DNA from: Pinibacter sp031553495
GTDB lineage: Bacteria > Bacteroidota > Bacteroidia > Chitinophagales > Chitinophagaceae
NCBI GenBank assembly: GCA_031553495.1
Contig: JAVBLN010000040.1
Location: forward strand, 1-64,000
DNA length: 64,000 nucleotides
Direction: 5' to 3'
Every line of letters begins with the position of its first letter. Position 1 is the first letter of the stretch. The translations under genes were made by a program, and so were the position numbers. The notes beneath the pieces are model-generated. The model was not told where the DNA came from, made no database searches, and was given only the letters and a program-made list of their open reading frames with translations. Below, in pieces: positions 17,843-26,616 of the stretch.

Positions 17843-19549
17843 ATGAAACTTCATACTATTATTGGCTGTATTATACTGATGGCAATTACTTGCATTGTAG
17901 CGTGCAAAAAATTTGAAATCAGGTTTCCGGATAAAGATGCCGGTCAGTCAACCGATGTTCCCAACATAAAAAATGATACTGCCCGGTATTTGTGGAATGG
18001 TCCGGATTATTATTTGTCGGTGAAGGCAGATCTTAGTGATGTGAATGGGTTGCAATCTATACAGCTAATCAACAAAGAGTGGAACTTTGATTCTACTATT
18101 ATGCTTGGTGACAGAAAAGAGTTCTTGCTCAGAGCAATGTTTAATGTGCCTAAAGATGCTAATAAAACAATTCACAAACTTGATGTGATCGTGAAAAACG
18201 TTAAAGGTGGTGTGTTAAATACAACCATCGCCATTGCGGATTCTTCCGATAACAACCAGGATCCTACTTACGATCCTGATAATACTGTTCCAACAATTAT
18301 TCCGCGTACGCCAACTAGCCCGGCTCCATATAATGAAGCGCCTTTTACAACGGCACTGAAAGCGTATTATGGACTTGACGGTAATAATATTTCCTTCAAT
18401 ATCGCGGTGAATGTTACTGATGACAGGGCTTTAGCTAAAGTAACACTTAAAGTGTGGGGTGAAACATATTTGAATGAAGCGCCTCCTGTGCTTGTTGAGG
18501 ATGTTAGAACTCCTGGTGACGATGAAAGAAAAGATTATTTATTGCAGAAGGATAATATATCACTTCCTCCTTATTCCGGCGAGTATGCCATTCTTATAAC
18601 AGCAACCGATACCAGCGGAAATGAAAATACATTTTATTATCCCATCACAGTGGGTGTAATGAACAGGCTGTATCTGTCTGATGCGAAGAACGCCCTGGAA
18701 ATTACCAACCAGGCATTTGATGGTTATGCTGCTGCTAGCGCATGGGGTATGGGAACAATTATTCCCATGAAAAAAATCGCTACTAATAAATTCCAGTTGC
18801 TGTATTATTATGCAAATGCGGGTGACGACAATATTCGTTTTTATGCATACCAGGCAAGTGATAAGCCGTTTAACAACAGGACGATCTTATATAATCTGTC
18901 TGGCTCTCAAACTGCAAGCAGTGGTGCTGTGGCCAACGTTCTGGGTGTTAGCTCATCCGATAATAAGAAAGTAACCGTTAATCCTGCTGAAACAAATTAT
19001 AAATTAACCGGTTTGCAGAAAGGTTATTATACACTTACGGTTGATATGTCAACCCGAACAATTATTGCTGACCCCTATACCCCGGCAAATTCCGATTGGT
19101 CCAATGCATCTAAGTTTCCGGGCTTTTCGCCATCAGCTCCATATGATTATCTTGCTATTATAGCTGGTGGGGCAATTGTAAATTCAAGAGGATGGGCCGA
19201 GGACGCGGCCTCTCCTCCTTATGCGAGGCTTACCAGGGAACCCGATAGTTATATTTATAGCGGAAGTTTTACTACCGCCGCTAATGGCCAGTTTAACATG
19301 CGTGCTCCAATGGCTTCGCTGGGTGGCGCAGATGTTGGATGGATAAGGCTTCCTACAAGTAATCGTAATCTGTATACAGATGTATATGGCGACTTAATGT
19401 CTGGTATAATGCCTGTCGGACCTGGCAGTGGATACGTTTGGGCGCCCGCAGGAAATTATGGTGTGTGGCTGAATGCCGGTGCCAATAAGGATTATATAGC
19501 TTCTTACGATTTGGTTACTTATAGATTAAGAATGGTAAGATTGAATTAA
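17843..19549 (+). CDS. Surface glycan-binding lipoprotein (SusE/F position)
   Basis: A 568-residue lipoprotein with a signal ending TCIVAC (Cys21). It occupies the place right after susD where Bacteroidota encode surface glycan-binding proteins. By eye it has N-terminal Ig/fibronectin-like beta domains (about residues 45-270) with a Pro/Asp-rich linker around residues 135-165. The C-terminal region (about 275-568) opens with NRLYLSDAKNALEITNQAFDGY, resembling SusE/SusF carbohydrate-binding modules, and contains many aromatic residues suited to sugar stacking. It has no catalytic motif. A hairpin terminator at 19582-19615 closes the sus block after it. Sequence similarity in this class is low, so the call rests on signal, position and composition. 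Confidence 0.8.
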   Translation: MKLHTIIGCIILMAITCIVACKKFEIRFPDKDAGQSTDVPNIKNDTARYLWNGPDYYLSVKADLSDVNGLQSIQLINKEWNFDSTIMLGDRKEFLLRAMFNVPKDANKTIHKLDVIVKNVKGGVLNTTIAIADSSDNNQDPTYDPDNTVPTIIPRTPTSPAPYNEAPFTTALKAYYGLDGNNISFNIAVNVTDDRALAKVTLKVWGETYLNEAPPVLVEDVRTPGDDERKDYLLQKDNISLPPYSGEYAILITATDTSGNENTFYYPITVGVMNRLYLSDAKNALEITNQAFDGYAAASAWGMGTIIPMKKIATNKFQLLYYYANAGDDNIRFYAYQASDKPFNNRTILYNLSGSQTASSGAVANVLGVSSSDNKKVTVNPAETNYKLTGLQKGYYTLTVDMSTRTIIADPYTPANSDWSNASKFPGFSPSAPYDYLAIIAGGAIVNSRGWAEDAASPPYARLTREPDSYIYSGSFTTAANGQFNMRAPMASLGGADVGWIRLPTSNRNLYTDVYGDLMSGIMPVGPGSGYVWAPAGNYGVWLNAGANKDYIASYDLVTYRLRMVRLN

Positions 19550-19581
19550 TGATGAAGTAATTATTTTAACAACCCCTTCTT

Positions 19582-19615
19582 CAAGCCCAACAGATTATAG
19601 TTCGAGTTGGGCTTG
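19582..19615 (+). terminator. Hairpin terminator after the sus block
   Basis: CAAGCCCAAC at 19582-19591 pairs perfectly with GTTGGGCTTG at 19606-19615, with a 14-nt loop. It lies 33 bp past the stop of the last sus gene. The following DNA (TTATAACTTATT) has only a weak T tract. Confidence 0.6.
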
Positions 19616-19651
19616 TTATAACTTATTGGTTTAAAGAAATGCTGATTTTTT

Positions 19652-19725
19652 TGTAGGTCGGCATTAGAGCCCTGATTGGACATCCGTTGCGACGCTCCGT
19701 TCAACTGTAGTAATTCTGTTCAACT
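19652..19725 (-). repeat. Family A repeat, degenerate copy 4
   Basis: Recognised by AGAGCCCTGATTGGAC, CCGTTGCGACGC and GTTCAACTG. These match the reverse complement of copy 14 (45891-45962) in order and spacing. The core central base differs and the arms have decayed. Confidence 0.5.
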
Positions 19726-19803
19726 GTGAGATTCATTTCACTGCAACTGTAGTAAAATATTTAGTTGATAAAAATGCATGTGTTGTTTATTTAAGATTAT
19801 AGA

Positions 19804-21432
19804 ATGGATTATACTAAGAAAATAAGTGCGTTATTATTGTTTGTTTTTTTTCTGTTCAGCAGGTTGGTGTCGGCATCACATTATGAAGATGATCCCGGAA
19901 AACCAATACTAACGGTTTCGGTTACTCGTGAATTACAAACTATGGATGGTTTTGGCGCATCAGATGCCTGGCGATGCCAGATGGTGGGCAAATACTGGCC
20001 CCTTGAAAAACGTAATGCTATCGCGGATTTATTGTTTAGTAAAGAGGTTGATGAAAATGGAAATCCTAAAGGTATAGGATTGTCCATCTGGCGTTTTTAT
20101 ATTGGATCAGGGAGTTATGAACAAGGTGAAGCTAGTGATATTGCTGATGAATGGAGACGTTCGGAGTGCTTTCAAAAACCGGATGGCTCATACGACTGGG
20201 CAAAACAGGAAGGGCAACGATGGTTTTTACAAGCTGCCAAACAACATGGTGTAGAAAAATTTCTCGCATTTACCATTAGTGCACCGGTTCAAATGACTAT
20301 TAATAATAAAGCATTTTCTCCTCAAAAGGAGTATATGAATATTCGGCCGGGAAAGCTTTCCGCTTATGCGGATTTTTTAGTGGAAACAATTGATAACCTC
20401 CAAAAACGTGAAGGTGTACATTTTGACTACTTAAGTCCTATTAACGAACCACAGTGGGAATGGATGGCCAAGGCGAATGGTAAAGCCACACAGGAAGGGA
20501 CCCCGGCTACGAATAATGAAATTTTCGACTTCATAAAATTGCTTTCCGATAAATTGAATACACGGTCATTGCAAACAAAAATTGTATTTGGTGAAGCGGG
20601 AGCCATCAACTATTTATACCAAAATGTAAATGACGAAAACAGGGATGACCAGGTAAAATATTTCTTCGATAGAACATCTCCCTCAAAAATTACGAACCTC
20701 CCGAATGTAGCGCATACAATATCCGGGCACAGTTATTTTTCTGTTTGGCCGGTGAAAGACATGTTGTTGCACAGGCAAAGACTTGCGGAGAGAATTAAAC
20801 AAACTGATACAGCACTTAAGTACTGGCAAACGGAATATTGTGTGCTGGAACAACCCGGTGAAGCTGAATTGCCGGGAGGGGGTGGCCGCAAGCGTGATCT
20901 CGGCATGCAAACGGCATTGTTTGTAGCGCGGATCATTCATAATGACATTGCGGTTGCGAACGCTGCATCATGGCAGTGGTGGACCGCATTAACACGTCAC
21001 GATTTTAAAGATGGATTAATTTATTTAGATGATGGACAATCTGATGGTGTAAGCGGAAATAACAAAGATTATTGCAGAAATGACGGATATTACAGACCAT
21101 CAAAATTGTTATGGGCTTTAGGTAATTATTCCCGCTTTATACGGCCCGGAATGATTCGAATACAGGCATCATCAAATGTAAGCGATACTACCATTATGAT
21201 ATCTGCTTATAAAAATGTAGAAGAAAGGCAGTTGGTTATAGTTGCCGTGAACAATAGTGAAGAAGCCAGGAAGTATCAGTTGGATAAACCGACTCAACGA
21301 TCATTAAAAGGAAAATTAACACCATATATAACCTCGGATACTCACAATCTTTCCAAAGGGAAAGAAATGAGTGGGAGGGAAATTGAAATACCAGCTCGTT
21401 CTGTGGTAACGTTGGTAGGAAAGTATAGATAA
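19804..21432 (+). CDS. GH30-family glycoside hydrolase
   Basis: A 542-residue secreted clan GH-A enzyme. After a signal peptide (LLLFVFFLFSRLVSA) the catalytic barrel begins LQTMDGFGASDAWRC, the typical GH30 opening. The acid/base is Glu215 in SPINEPQWEW and the nucleophile is Glu344 in WQTEYCVLEQ. A C-terminal beta-sandwich (about residues 440-542, with LVIVAVNNSEEARKY) completes the GH30 architecture. GH30 enzymes include beta-1,6-galactanases, beta-1,6-glucanases, xylanases and glucosylceramidases. The sequence looks nearest to the endo-beta-1,6-galactanase type, but that is an impression only. It begins 190 bp after the sus terminator, so it probably has its own promoter. Confidence 0.9.
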   Translation: MDYTKKISALLLFVFFLFSRLVSASHYEDDPGKPILTVSVTRELQTMDGFGASDAWRCQMVGKYWPLEKRNAIADLLFSKEVDENGNPKGIGLSIWRFYIGSGSYEQGEASDIADEWRRSECFQKPDGSYDWAKQEGQRWFLQAAKQHGVEKFLAFTISAPVQMTINNKAFSPQKEYMNIRPGKLSAYADFLVETIDNLQKREGVHFDYLSPINEPQWEWMAKANGKATQEGTPATNNEIFDFIKLLSDKLNTRSLQTKIVFGEAGAINYLYQNVNDENRDDQVKYFFDRTSPSKITNLPNVAHTISGHSYFSVWPVKDMLLHRQRLAERIKQTDTALKYWQTEYCVLEQPGEAELPGGGGRKRDLGMQTALFVARIIHNDIAVANAASWQWWTALTRHDFKDGLIYLDDGQSDGVSGNNKDYCRNDGYYRPSKLLWALGNYSRFIRPGMIRIQASSNVSDTTIMISAYKNVEERQLVIVAVNNSEEARKYQLDKPTQRSLKGKLTPYITSDTHNLSKGKEMSGREIEIPARSVVTLVGKYR

Positions 21433-21532
21433 GGCATATAATAGGATAGTGTTAAAGCGAATATGATTCAGATATTGAAGGATACAATGCTTATACTATA
21501 CCAAGTATGAATTTGAGCATGAATGTTTCTAC

Positions 21533-21603
21533 TTGCTGAATAGCATTACTACAGTACAAGTGAGTGACACAACGATGCTTAATAGTAGTAATACAGCCGG
21601 CAT
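21533..21603 (+). repeat. Family A palindromic repeat, copy 5
   Basis: Type I copy with GCTGAATAGCATTACTAC, the core AAGTGAGTGACACAACG and the arm AATAGTAGTAATACAGCCGG. Here the 5' arm ATTACTAC is an exact reverse complement of GTAGTAAT in the 3' arm. It lies 61 bp before the GH2 start at 21664. Confidence 0.9.
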
Positions 21604-21663
21604 CAAAAGACAATGCACAATATTCTTGTATTAGAATTATTAAACGATTTACATCATTTGAAG

Positions 21664-24432
21664 ATGAAAAAATTTATTTTATTAGCGATGGCATTTGTGT
21701 GGATGATTCATTCGGATGCGCAAACACAAAAAGCAAAAAGAGAGAAGGAATCAATTCCGTTGGATGGAATATGGAGTTTTAAACTTGATCCGATGAATGT
21801 GGCCATTCCGGTGAAGGGTAGCAATTTTACAAGTAAACTTCCGGAGGAAATAACTTTACCCGGCTCAACGGACCAGGCCGGGAAAGGCTTTAAAACACAG
21901 GACATGACTTCCATTCGTCTTACACGAATGTATGAATACAGCGGGGCTGCTTGGTACGAAAAGAATAATGTTTTTATACCGGAAAATTGGAAAGACAAAA
22001 ATGTTTTTATTTACCTGGAAAGAGCGCATTGGCAAACAAAGGCATGGGTGAACGGGCAACCGGTAGGAATGGATGAAAGCCTTTCTACGCCTCATGTGTA
22101 CAACATTACGCCTTTCGTAAAATTTGGTGAGAAGAACACTATTCGTTTTAGAGTTGATAATAGTAAGATCTACGATATTGAATATACTCACGCTATTAGC
22201 GCGGAAACGCAAACCAACTGGAATGGAATAATCGGTATAATGAAATTGCAAGCGCTTGATAAAACACATATCCGGGATGTGCAGGTGTATCCTCAATCGA
22301 AGGAAAAAAAGATTAAAGTTGATTTTGTAATTAACAATTCTGAAAAGAAAAATATACAGGGCAAACTGATATTGCAAGCGAATAGTTTTAACGCGGATAA
22401 AAAAATATTACTTCCTTCAAAAGAGATTGCTGTTGCAGGTAATGATTCACTTATTCGCGTGCAATGCGAGTATGAACTGGGTAATAACATGTTGTTGTGG
22501 GATGAGTTTACGCCTAATTTGTATAAGCTGAATTGTTCATTAATAACCGGCAATGCCGCTAAGCCGAGCGATGAAAGATCGGTGACGTTTGGTGTGCGTG
22601 ATATAGCAACTAAGGGCACGCAAATTACGGTGAATGGCAGGCCTACGTTTATTCGCGGAACGGTTAATTCATGCGAGTTCCCAATAACCGGGTATCCGCC
22701 GATGGATTATGCTGCATGGTACAAATTATTGAAAACCTGCAAGGACTATGGATTGAATTGTGTTCGTTTTCATTCATGGTGTCCGCCGGAAGCCGCGTTT
22801 GTTGCGGCTGATGAATTAGGGTTGTATTTGCAGGTGGAAAATTCGGATTGGCGTTTTACGGTAGGTACTCATGAAAAAACAGATCAGTTCTTTTTTGATG
22901 AGGCTAAAAGAATTTTTGAAACATATGGCAATCATCCATCGTTCGCGTTTTTTTGTGAAGGAAATGAATTAGTGGGAAAAGGATGTGTGCCATTTTTACA
23001 AAAAATGTTGAAGCAATGGAAACAGGATCCACGGCATTTATACGTTGCGGCATCCGGTTATCCAACTGTTGAGGGTAGTGATTTTTATGATTATTATGGA
23101 GCACGTCCGCAACGTTGGCAGGAAGGTTTGAAAGGTCGTTTTAATGTGCAGCCGCTTAATACGAAATATGATTATTCTGAGTACGTGAAGAAATTTAACG
23201 TGCCGATGGTTACGCATGAAATAGGGCAATGGTGCGCTTATCCTGATTACAACCATGTATCGAAATATGTGGGTGTGTTGAAACCTTATAACTATGAGCT
23301 TTTCAGAGAAGGATTAAGAGAAAAGAACATGTTGGATCAGGCTGATGATTTTCATATAGCCTCAGGAAAATTCCAGGTGATACAAAAGAAGGAAGAGTTT
23401 GAATCTTACTTGCGTACTCCCGGATTTGGCGGTTATACTTTATTGCAGTTGAATGATTTTCCGGGTCAGGGCACTTCGCCGGTGGGTGTGGTAGATGTGT
23501 TTTATGATCCCAAACCATACGTTGACGCGAAAACATTCAGTCGCATGCAAGGGCCTCAATTGCCATTGTTGCGCATCGATAAATTCACGTGGACAAATAA
23601 TGAAACGCTAACAGCAAATGCTGAGTTTATTAATTTCGGAATGGCTGATATAAAATCGGCCAGGGTAAAATGGATGTTGAAATACCCCGATGGAAAAATA
23701 TATGCTAGCGGAAAATTCAATACTGTTGATATACCTATGGGGCCTGTAACTAAAGTAGGTGAATTAAAAATTTCGCTTAGTAAAATTGAAAAGGCAACAG
23801 ATCTTGAATTAATTTTTTCTCTTGATGATAGTGATGTATTTAACCGGTGGACTGTTTGGGTGTATCCTGAGAAGTTGCCGGATGTTGCAGTAAATGATGT
23901 GTTGGTAACACATGAGTGGAATGCTAAAGCAAAAGATTATTTGAATAATGGTGGTACTGTATTTTTGCTTGCTGATACAGGGAAAATAAATTCTGATGTT
24001 CCTCCGGGGTTTTCAGGCATATCCTGGAATGCTGTGTGGTCGGGCACTCCGCCAAACCTGTTGGGTATTCTTTGCAATCCCGATCACGAAGCGTTTACAT
24101 ATTTTCCAACGGAGTTTCATTCCAACTGGCAGTGGTTTGATCTTGTAAGAAATTCAAAACCGATGCAAATAGACAATTTGCCATCTACCTTAAAGCCTTT
24201 GGTACAAATGATTCCGGACTGGAATAACAACAGGAAAATCGGGCTTGTGTTTGAAGCGAAAGCCGGTAAAGGAAAGTTATTAATGACTAGTATCAATCTA
24301 AAAGGTATAGAAGAGAAAAGCGCTGTTGGCAGGCAGTTCATGTATAGTTTGCAGAAATATGTTTCTTCAGGAAAATTCAATCCGGAAGAAACTGTTTCTT
24401 TTGAAATGATTGACGAGCTGTTTAATAAGTGA
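21664..24432 (+). CDS. GH2-family glycoside hydrolase, paralogue 1 of 3
   Basis: A 922-residue secreted enzyme. I start it at the ATG at 21664 because MKKFILLAMAFVWMIHSDAQ is a good signal peptide; a frame open from 21613 would add 17 residues ahead of it. Jelly-roll (sugar-binding) and Ig-like GH2 domains cover about residues 30-320. The barrel has acid/base Glu435 in FCEGNELVG and nucleophile Glu519 in VTHEIGQW. It then carries LNDFPGQGTSPVGVVD and a C-terminal domain of over 200 residues with FPTEFHSNWQWFDLV. This layout is shared with the genes at 35011 and 40082 but not with the classical GH2 at 37933. The linkage cleaved cannot be assigned. It is followed closely by the SGNH-GH105 fusion. 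Confidence 0.9.
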   Translation: MKKFILLAMAFVWMIHSDAQTQKAKREKESIPLDGIWSFKLDPMNVAIPVKGSNFTSKLPEEITLPGSTDQAGKGFKTQDMTSIRLTRMYEYSGAAWYEKNNVFIPENWKDKNVFIYLERAHWQTKAWVNGQPVGMDESLSTPHVYNITPFVKFGEKNTIRFRVDNSKIYDIEYTHAISAETQTNWNGIIGIMKLQALDKTHIRDVQVYPQSKEKKIKVDFVINNSEKKNIQGKLILQANSFNADKKILLPSKEIAVAGNDSLIRVQCEYELGNNMLLWDEFTPNLYKLNCSLITGNAAKPSDERSVTFGVRDIATKGTQITVNGRPTFIRGTVNSCEFPITGYPPMDYAAWYKLLKTCKDYGLNCVRFHSWCPPEAAFVAADELGLYLQVENSDWRFTVGTHEKTDQFFFDEAKRIFETYGNHPSFAFFCEGNELVGKGCVPFLQKMLKQWKQDPRHLYVAASGYPTVEGSDFYDYYGARPQRWQEGLKGRFNVQPLNTKYDYSEYVKKFNVPMVTHEIGQWCAYPDYNHVSKYVGVLKPYNYELFREGLREKNMLDQADDFHIASGKFQVIQKKEEFESYLRTPGFGGYTLLQLNDFPGQGTSPVGVVDVFYDPKPYVDAKTFSRMQGPQLPLLRIDKFTWTNNETLTANAEFINFGMADIKSARVKWMLKYPDGKIYASGKFNTVDIPMGPVTKVGELKISLSKIEKATDLELIFSLDDSDVFNRWTVWVYPEKLPDVAVNDVLVTHEWNAKAKDYLNNGGTVFLLADTGKINSDVPPGFSGISWNAVWSGTPPNLLGILCNPDHEAFTYFPTEFHSNWQWFDLVRNSKPMQIDNLPSTLKPLVQMIPDWNNNRKIGLVFEAKAGKGKLLMTSINLKGIEEKSAVGRQFMYSLQKYVSSGKFNPEETVSFEMIDELFNK

Positions 24433-24484
24433 GGTGTAAGTTATAAGGTGTAAGGTTTGTGGTATAAACTATGAAGTATAAACT

Positions 24485-26263
24485 ATGAAAAGAACGAGCT
24501 GGATAATTTTATTGTTTTTTATAAGTATTACACTTGTTGCTCAAACAGCGGCGAAGGAAAATTATTTGGATAGCATTAAAAGTGAATTAAAGAAAACTTG
24601 GCCTAAGAATAGAACGATCAATTTGGTATTTCATGGTCACAGCGTGCCGACTGGCTATTTTAATACGCCAAACGTGCGAACACTGGATGCGTATCCGCAT
24701 CTTACATTGCATGCCGTAAAAAAAATATATCCTTACGCCGCGGTGAATGTTATTACAACATCAATAGGAGGAGAAAATGCGGAGCAGGGAGCAAAGCGTT
24801 TTGTGAACGAAGTATTAACACATCGTCCTGATATATTGTTTATTGATTATGCCTTAAATGACCGGGGCATAGGATTGGCGCGGGCTAAGAAAGCCTGGAC
24901 AACAATGATCAATGCGGCGTTAAAAGCTAAGGTGAAAATAATTTTGTTTACCCCAACTCCCGATCTTACTGAAAATATTTTGAATGATACTATTCCTTTG
25001 GAAAAACATTCTCAACAAATACGTGAGCTTGCTGCAAAATATCGCGTCGGATTAATTGATAGTTATGCCGCATTTAAAAAGCTGAAACAGGATGGAGAAG
25101 ATTTAAAAAACTACATGTCGCAAAGTAATCACCCAAATGAAAAGGGACATAAAGTAGTAGCTGATCTTATTATGCAGTGGTTTGCTAATGCGGATCAAAT
25201 AAATACATCGGATGTTTTGGAAGTAAAAAATATAATGCAGCGTGTGGCTGATTGGCAACTGGCGAATTTTGAAGCGCAGGTAGCAAAAGGCTCGAAGTGG
25301 CCTAATTCACATGCTTACTGGGCCTGGACGAATGGAACCATGTATGTGGGAATGGCTGAGTGGGCAAAGCTTTCAGGCAATAAAAAATATTGGGATTTCT
25401 TATACTCAATAGGAGAGAAAAACAATTGGAAAACCGGGCCTAGCATATATTTCGCGGATGATATTTGCGTGGCGCAAATGTATCATCAGCTTTACGAAAA
25501 ATATAAGGAACCAAAAATGTTGCAGCCAACAATTGATGTGTTGAACAAAATAATTTCAGAGCCTGCCACCAGTGATCTGAGTTATTATGCAAAGGAATCC
25601 CACAAAAGATGGTGCTGGTGTGATGCCCTGTTTATGGCGCCAACCGTGTTTGCACGCTTTGGAAAAGCGACCACTAATCAACAATATTTCGAATTTTTGA
25701 ATAAAGAGTTTTGGGCTACGTATGATTCATTATACAGTAAAGAAGAACATTTGTTTTTTCGCGATACGCGTTACAAAACAATGAAAGAAGAAAATGGTGA
25801 AAACGTATTTTGGGGACGGGGAAACGGATGGGTGATTGGTGGGCTTACTATCATCATTGATAATTTACCCAATGGTTATCCTGCAAAAAAACGCTTTGTT
25901 GATTTGTATAAAGATATGATGATGAAGTTGGCTACACTTCAGGATGCGCAAGGGTTTTGGCATCCTTCATTATTGGATTATAAAGCGTATCCGATGCCTG
26001 AAACAAGCGCTTCTGGTTTTTTAACTTATGGATTGTTATGGGGAATTAATCATGGCTATCTTGATAAAAAAACTTATTTACCAAAGGCGATAAAAGGATG
26101 GAATGCGCTTTGTTCCGCCGTGCAAAAAGATGGCAAGCTGGGTTATGTGCAGGCGATAGGAGCTGATCCCAAAAAGGTTTCGGCTGATGATACGGAAGTG
26201 TACGGTGTTGGCGCTTTTTTACTGGCAGGATGTGAAATGTATAGAATGATAAATGATAAATGA
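24485..26263 (+). CDS. SGNH esterase fused to GH105 unsaturated glucuronyl/galacturonyl hydrolase
   Basis: A 592-residue bifunctional exoenzyme with a signal peptide to about residue 20. Residues about 45-235 form an SGNH hydrolase: block I reads FHGHSVPTGY (Ser53, with GHS instead of the usual GDS), followed by SIGGENAEQG, then ALNDR (Asn125) and NHPNEKGH (His216). The residue three before that His is Gln213 rather than the usual Asp. Residues about 245-592 are a GH105 alpha/alpha barrel with YFADDICVAQMYHQLY, WCWCDALFMAPTVFARF and FWGRGNGWVIGGL. GH105 removes the 4,5-unsaturated uronic acid left by a polysaccharide lyase. Coupling this to a deacylase suggests removal of an acyl group from the same unit. 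It lies 52 bp after the GH2 gene, and a PL8 lyase follows. Confidence 0.92.
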   Translation: MKRTSWIILLFFISITLVAQTAAKENYLDSIKSELKKTWPKNRTINLVFHGHSVPTGYFNTPNVRTLDAYPHLTLHAVKKIYPYAAVNVITTSIGGENAEQGAKRFVNEVLTHRPDILFIDYALNDRGIGLARAKKAWTTMINAALKAKVKIILFTPTPDLTENILNDTIPLEKHSQQIRELAAKYRVGLIDSYAAFKKLKQDGEDLKNYMSQSNHPNEKGHKVVADLIMQWFANADQINTSDVLEVKNIMQRVADWQLANFEAQVAKGSKWPNSHAYWAWTNGTMYVGMAEWAKLSGNKKYWDFLYSIGEKNNWKTGPSIYFADDICVAQMYHQLYEKYKEPKMLQPTIDVLNKIISEPATSDLSYYAKESHKRWCWCDALFMAPTVFARFGKATTNQQYFEFLNKEFWATYDSLYSKEEHLFFRDTRYKTMKEENGENVFWGRGNGWVIGGLTIIIDNLPNGYPAKKRFVDLYKDMMMKLATLQDAQGFWHPSLLDYKAYPMPETSASGFLTYGLLWGINHGYLDKKTYLPKAIKGWNALCSAVQKDGKLGYVQAIGADPKKVSADDTEVYGVGAFLLAGCEMYRMINDK

Positions 26264-26318
26264 TGAGTTGCCGGTGTTTTAATATTTCGGCAGGGTAAAT
26301 TTATGAAGTGATTTTTTT

Positions 26319-26391
26319 GGAACCGGCGGTATTGCTACTATTGAGCATCGTTGTGTCACTCACTTGTGCGGTAGTAATGCTATTCGGCAAG
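26319..26391 (-). repeat. Family A palindromic repeat, copy 6
   Basis: Type I copy. The plus strand reads AACCGGCGGTATTGCTACTA, then GAGCATCGTTGTGTCACTCA and GTAGTAATGCTATTCGGC. It follows the GH105 stop and is paired, inverted, with copy 7 about 50 bp downstream. Confidence 0.9.
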
Positions 26392-26443
26392 TGGAGGCAT
26401 TCATACACGAGTTTATACGGCATAAAATAATGCCATTAACTTA

Positions 26444-26513
26444 AGCGCTGAATAGCGAACAAAATGTACAAGAGTGCGACGCAACCAAAGCCAAATAATT
26501 ATTCTTAGCCGGG
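26444..26513 (+). repeat. Family A palindromic repeat, copy 7
   Basis: Type II copy with CTGAATAGCGAACAAAATG, core AAGAGTGCGACGCAACCAAAG and a decayed 3' arm ending AGCCGGGC (the core is 21 nt including flanks; the invariant part is TGCGACGCA). It is the inverted partner of copy 6. Confidence 0.75.
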
Positions 26514-26616
26514 CTTATAAAATTTCTCTTTATTAAAGTTGAAAATATTGAGTGGCAAAGTGTAATTCTTATTAATATCTAATATCTGACATCTAAAAAA
26601 GAAAGCAACCTTATAA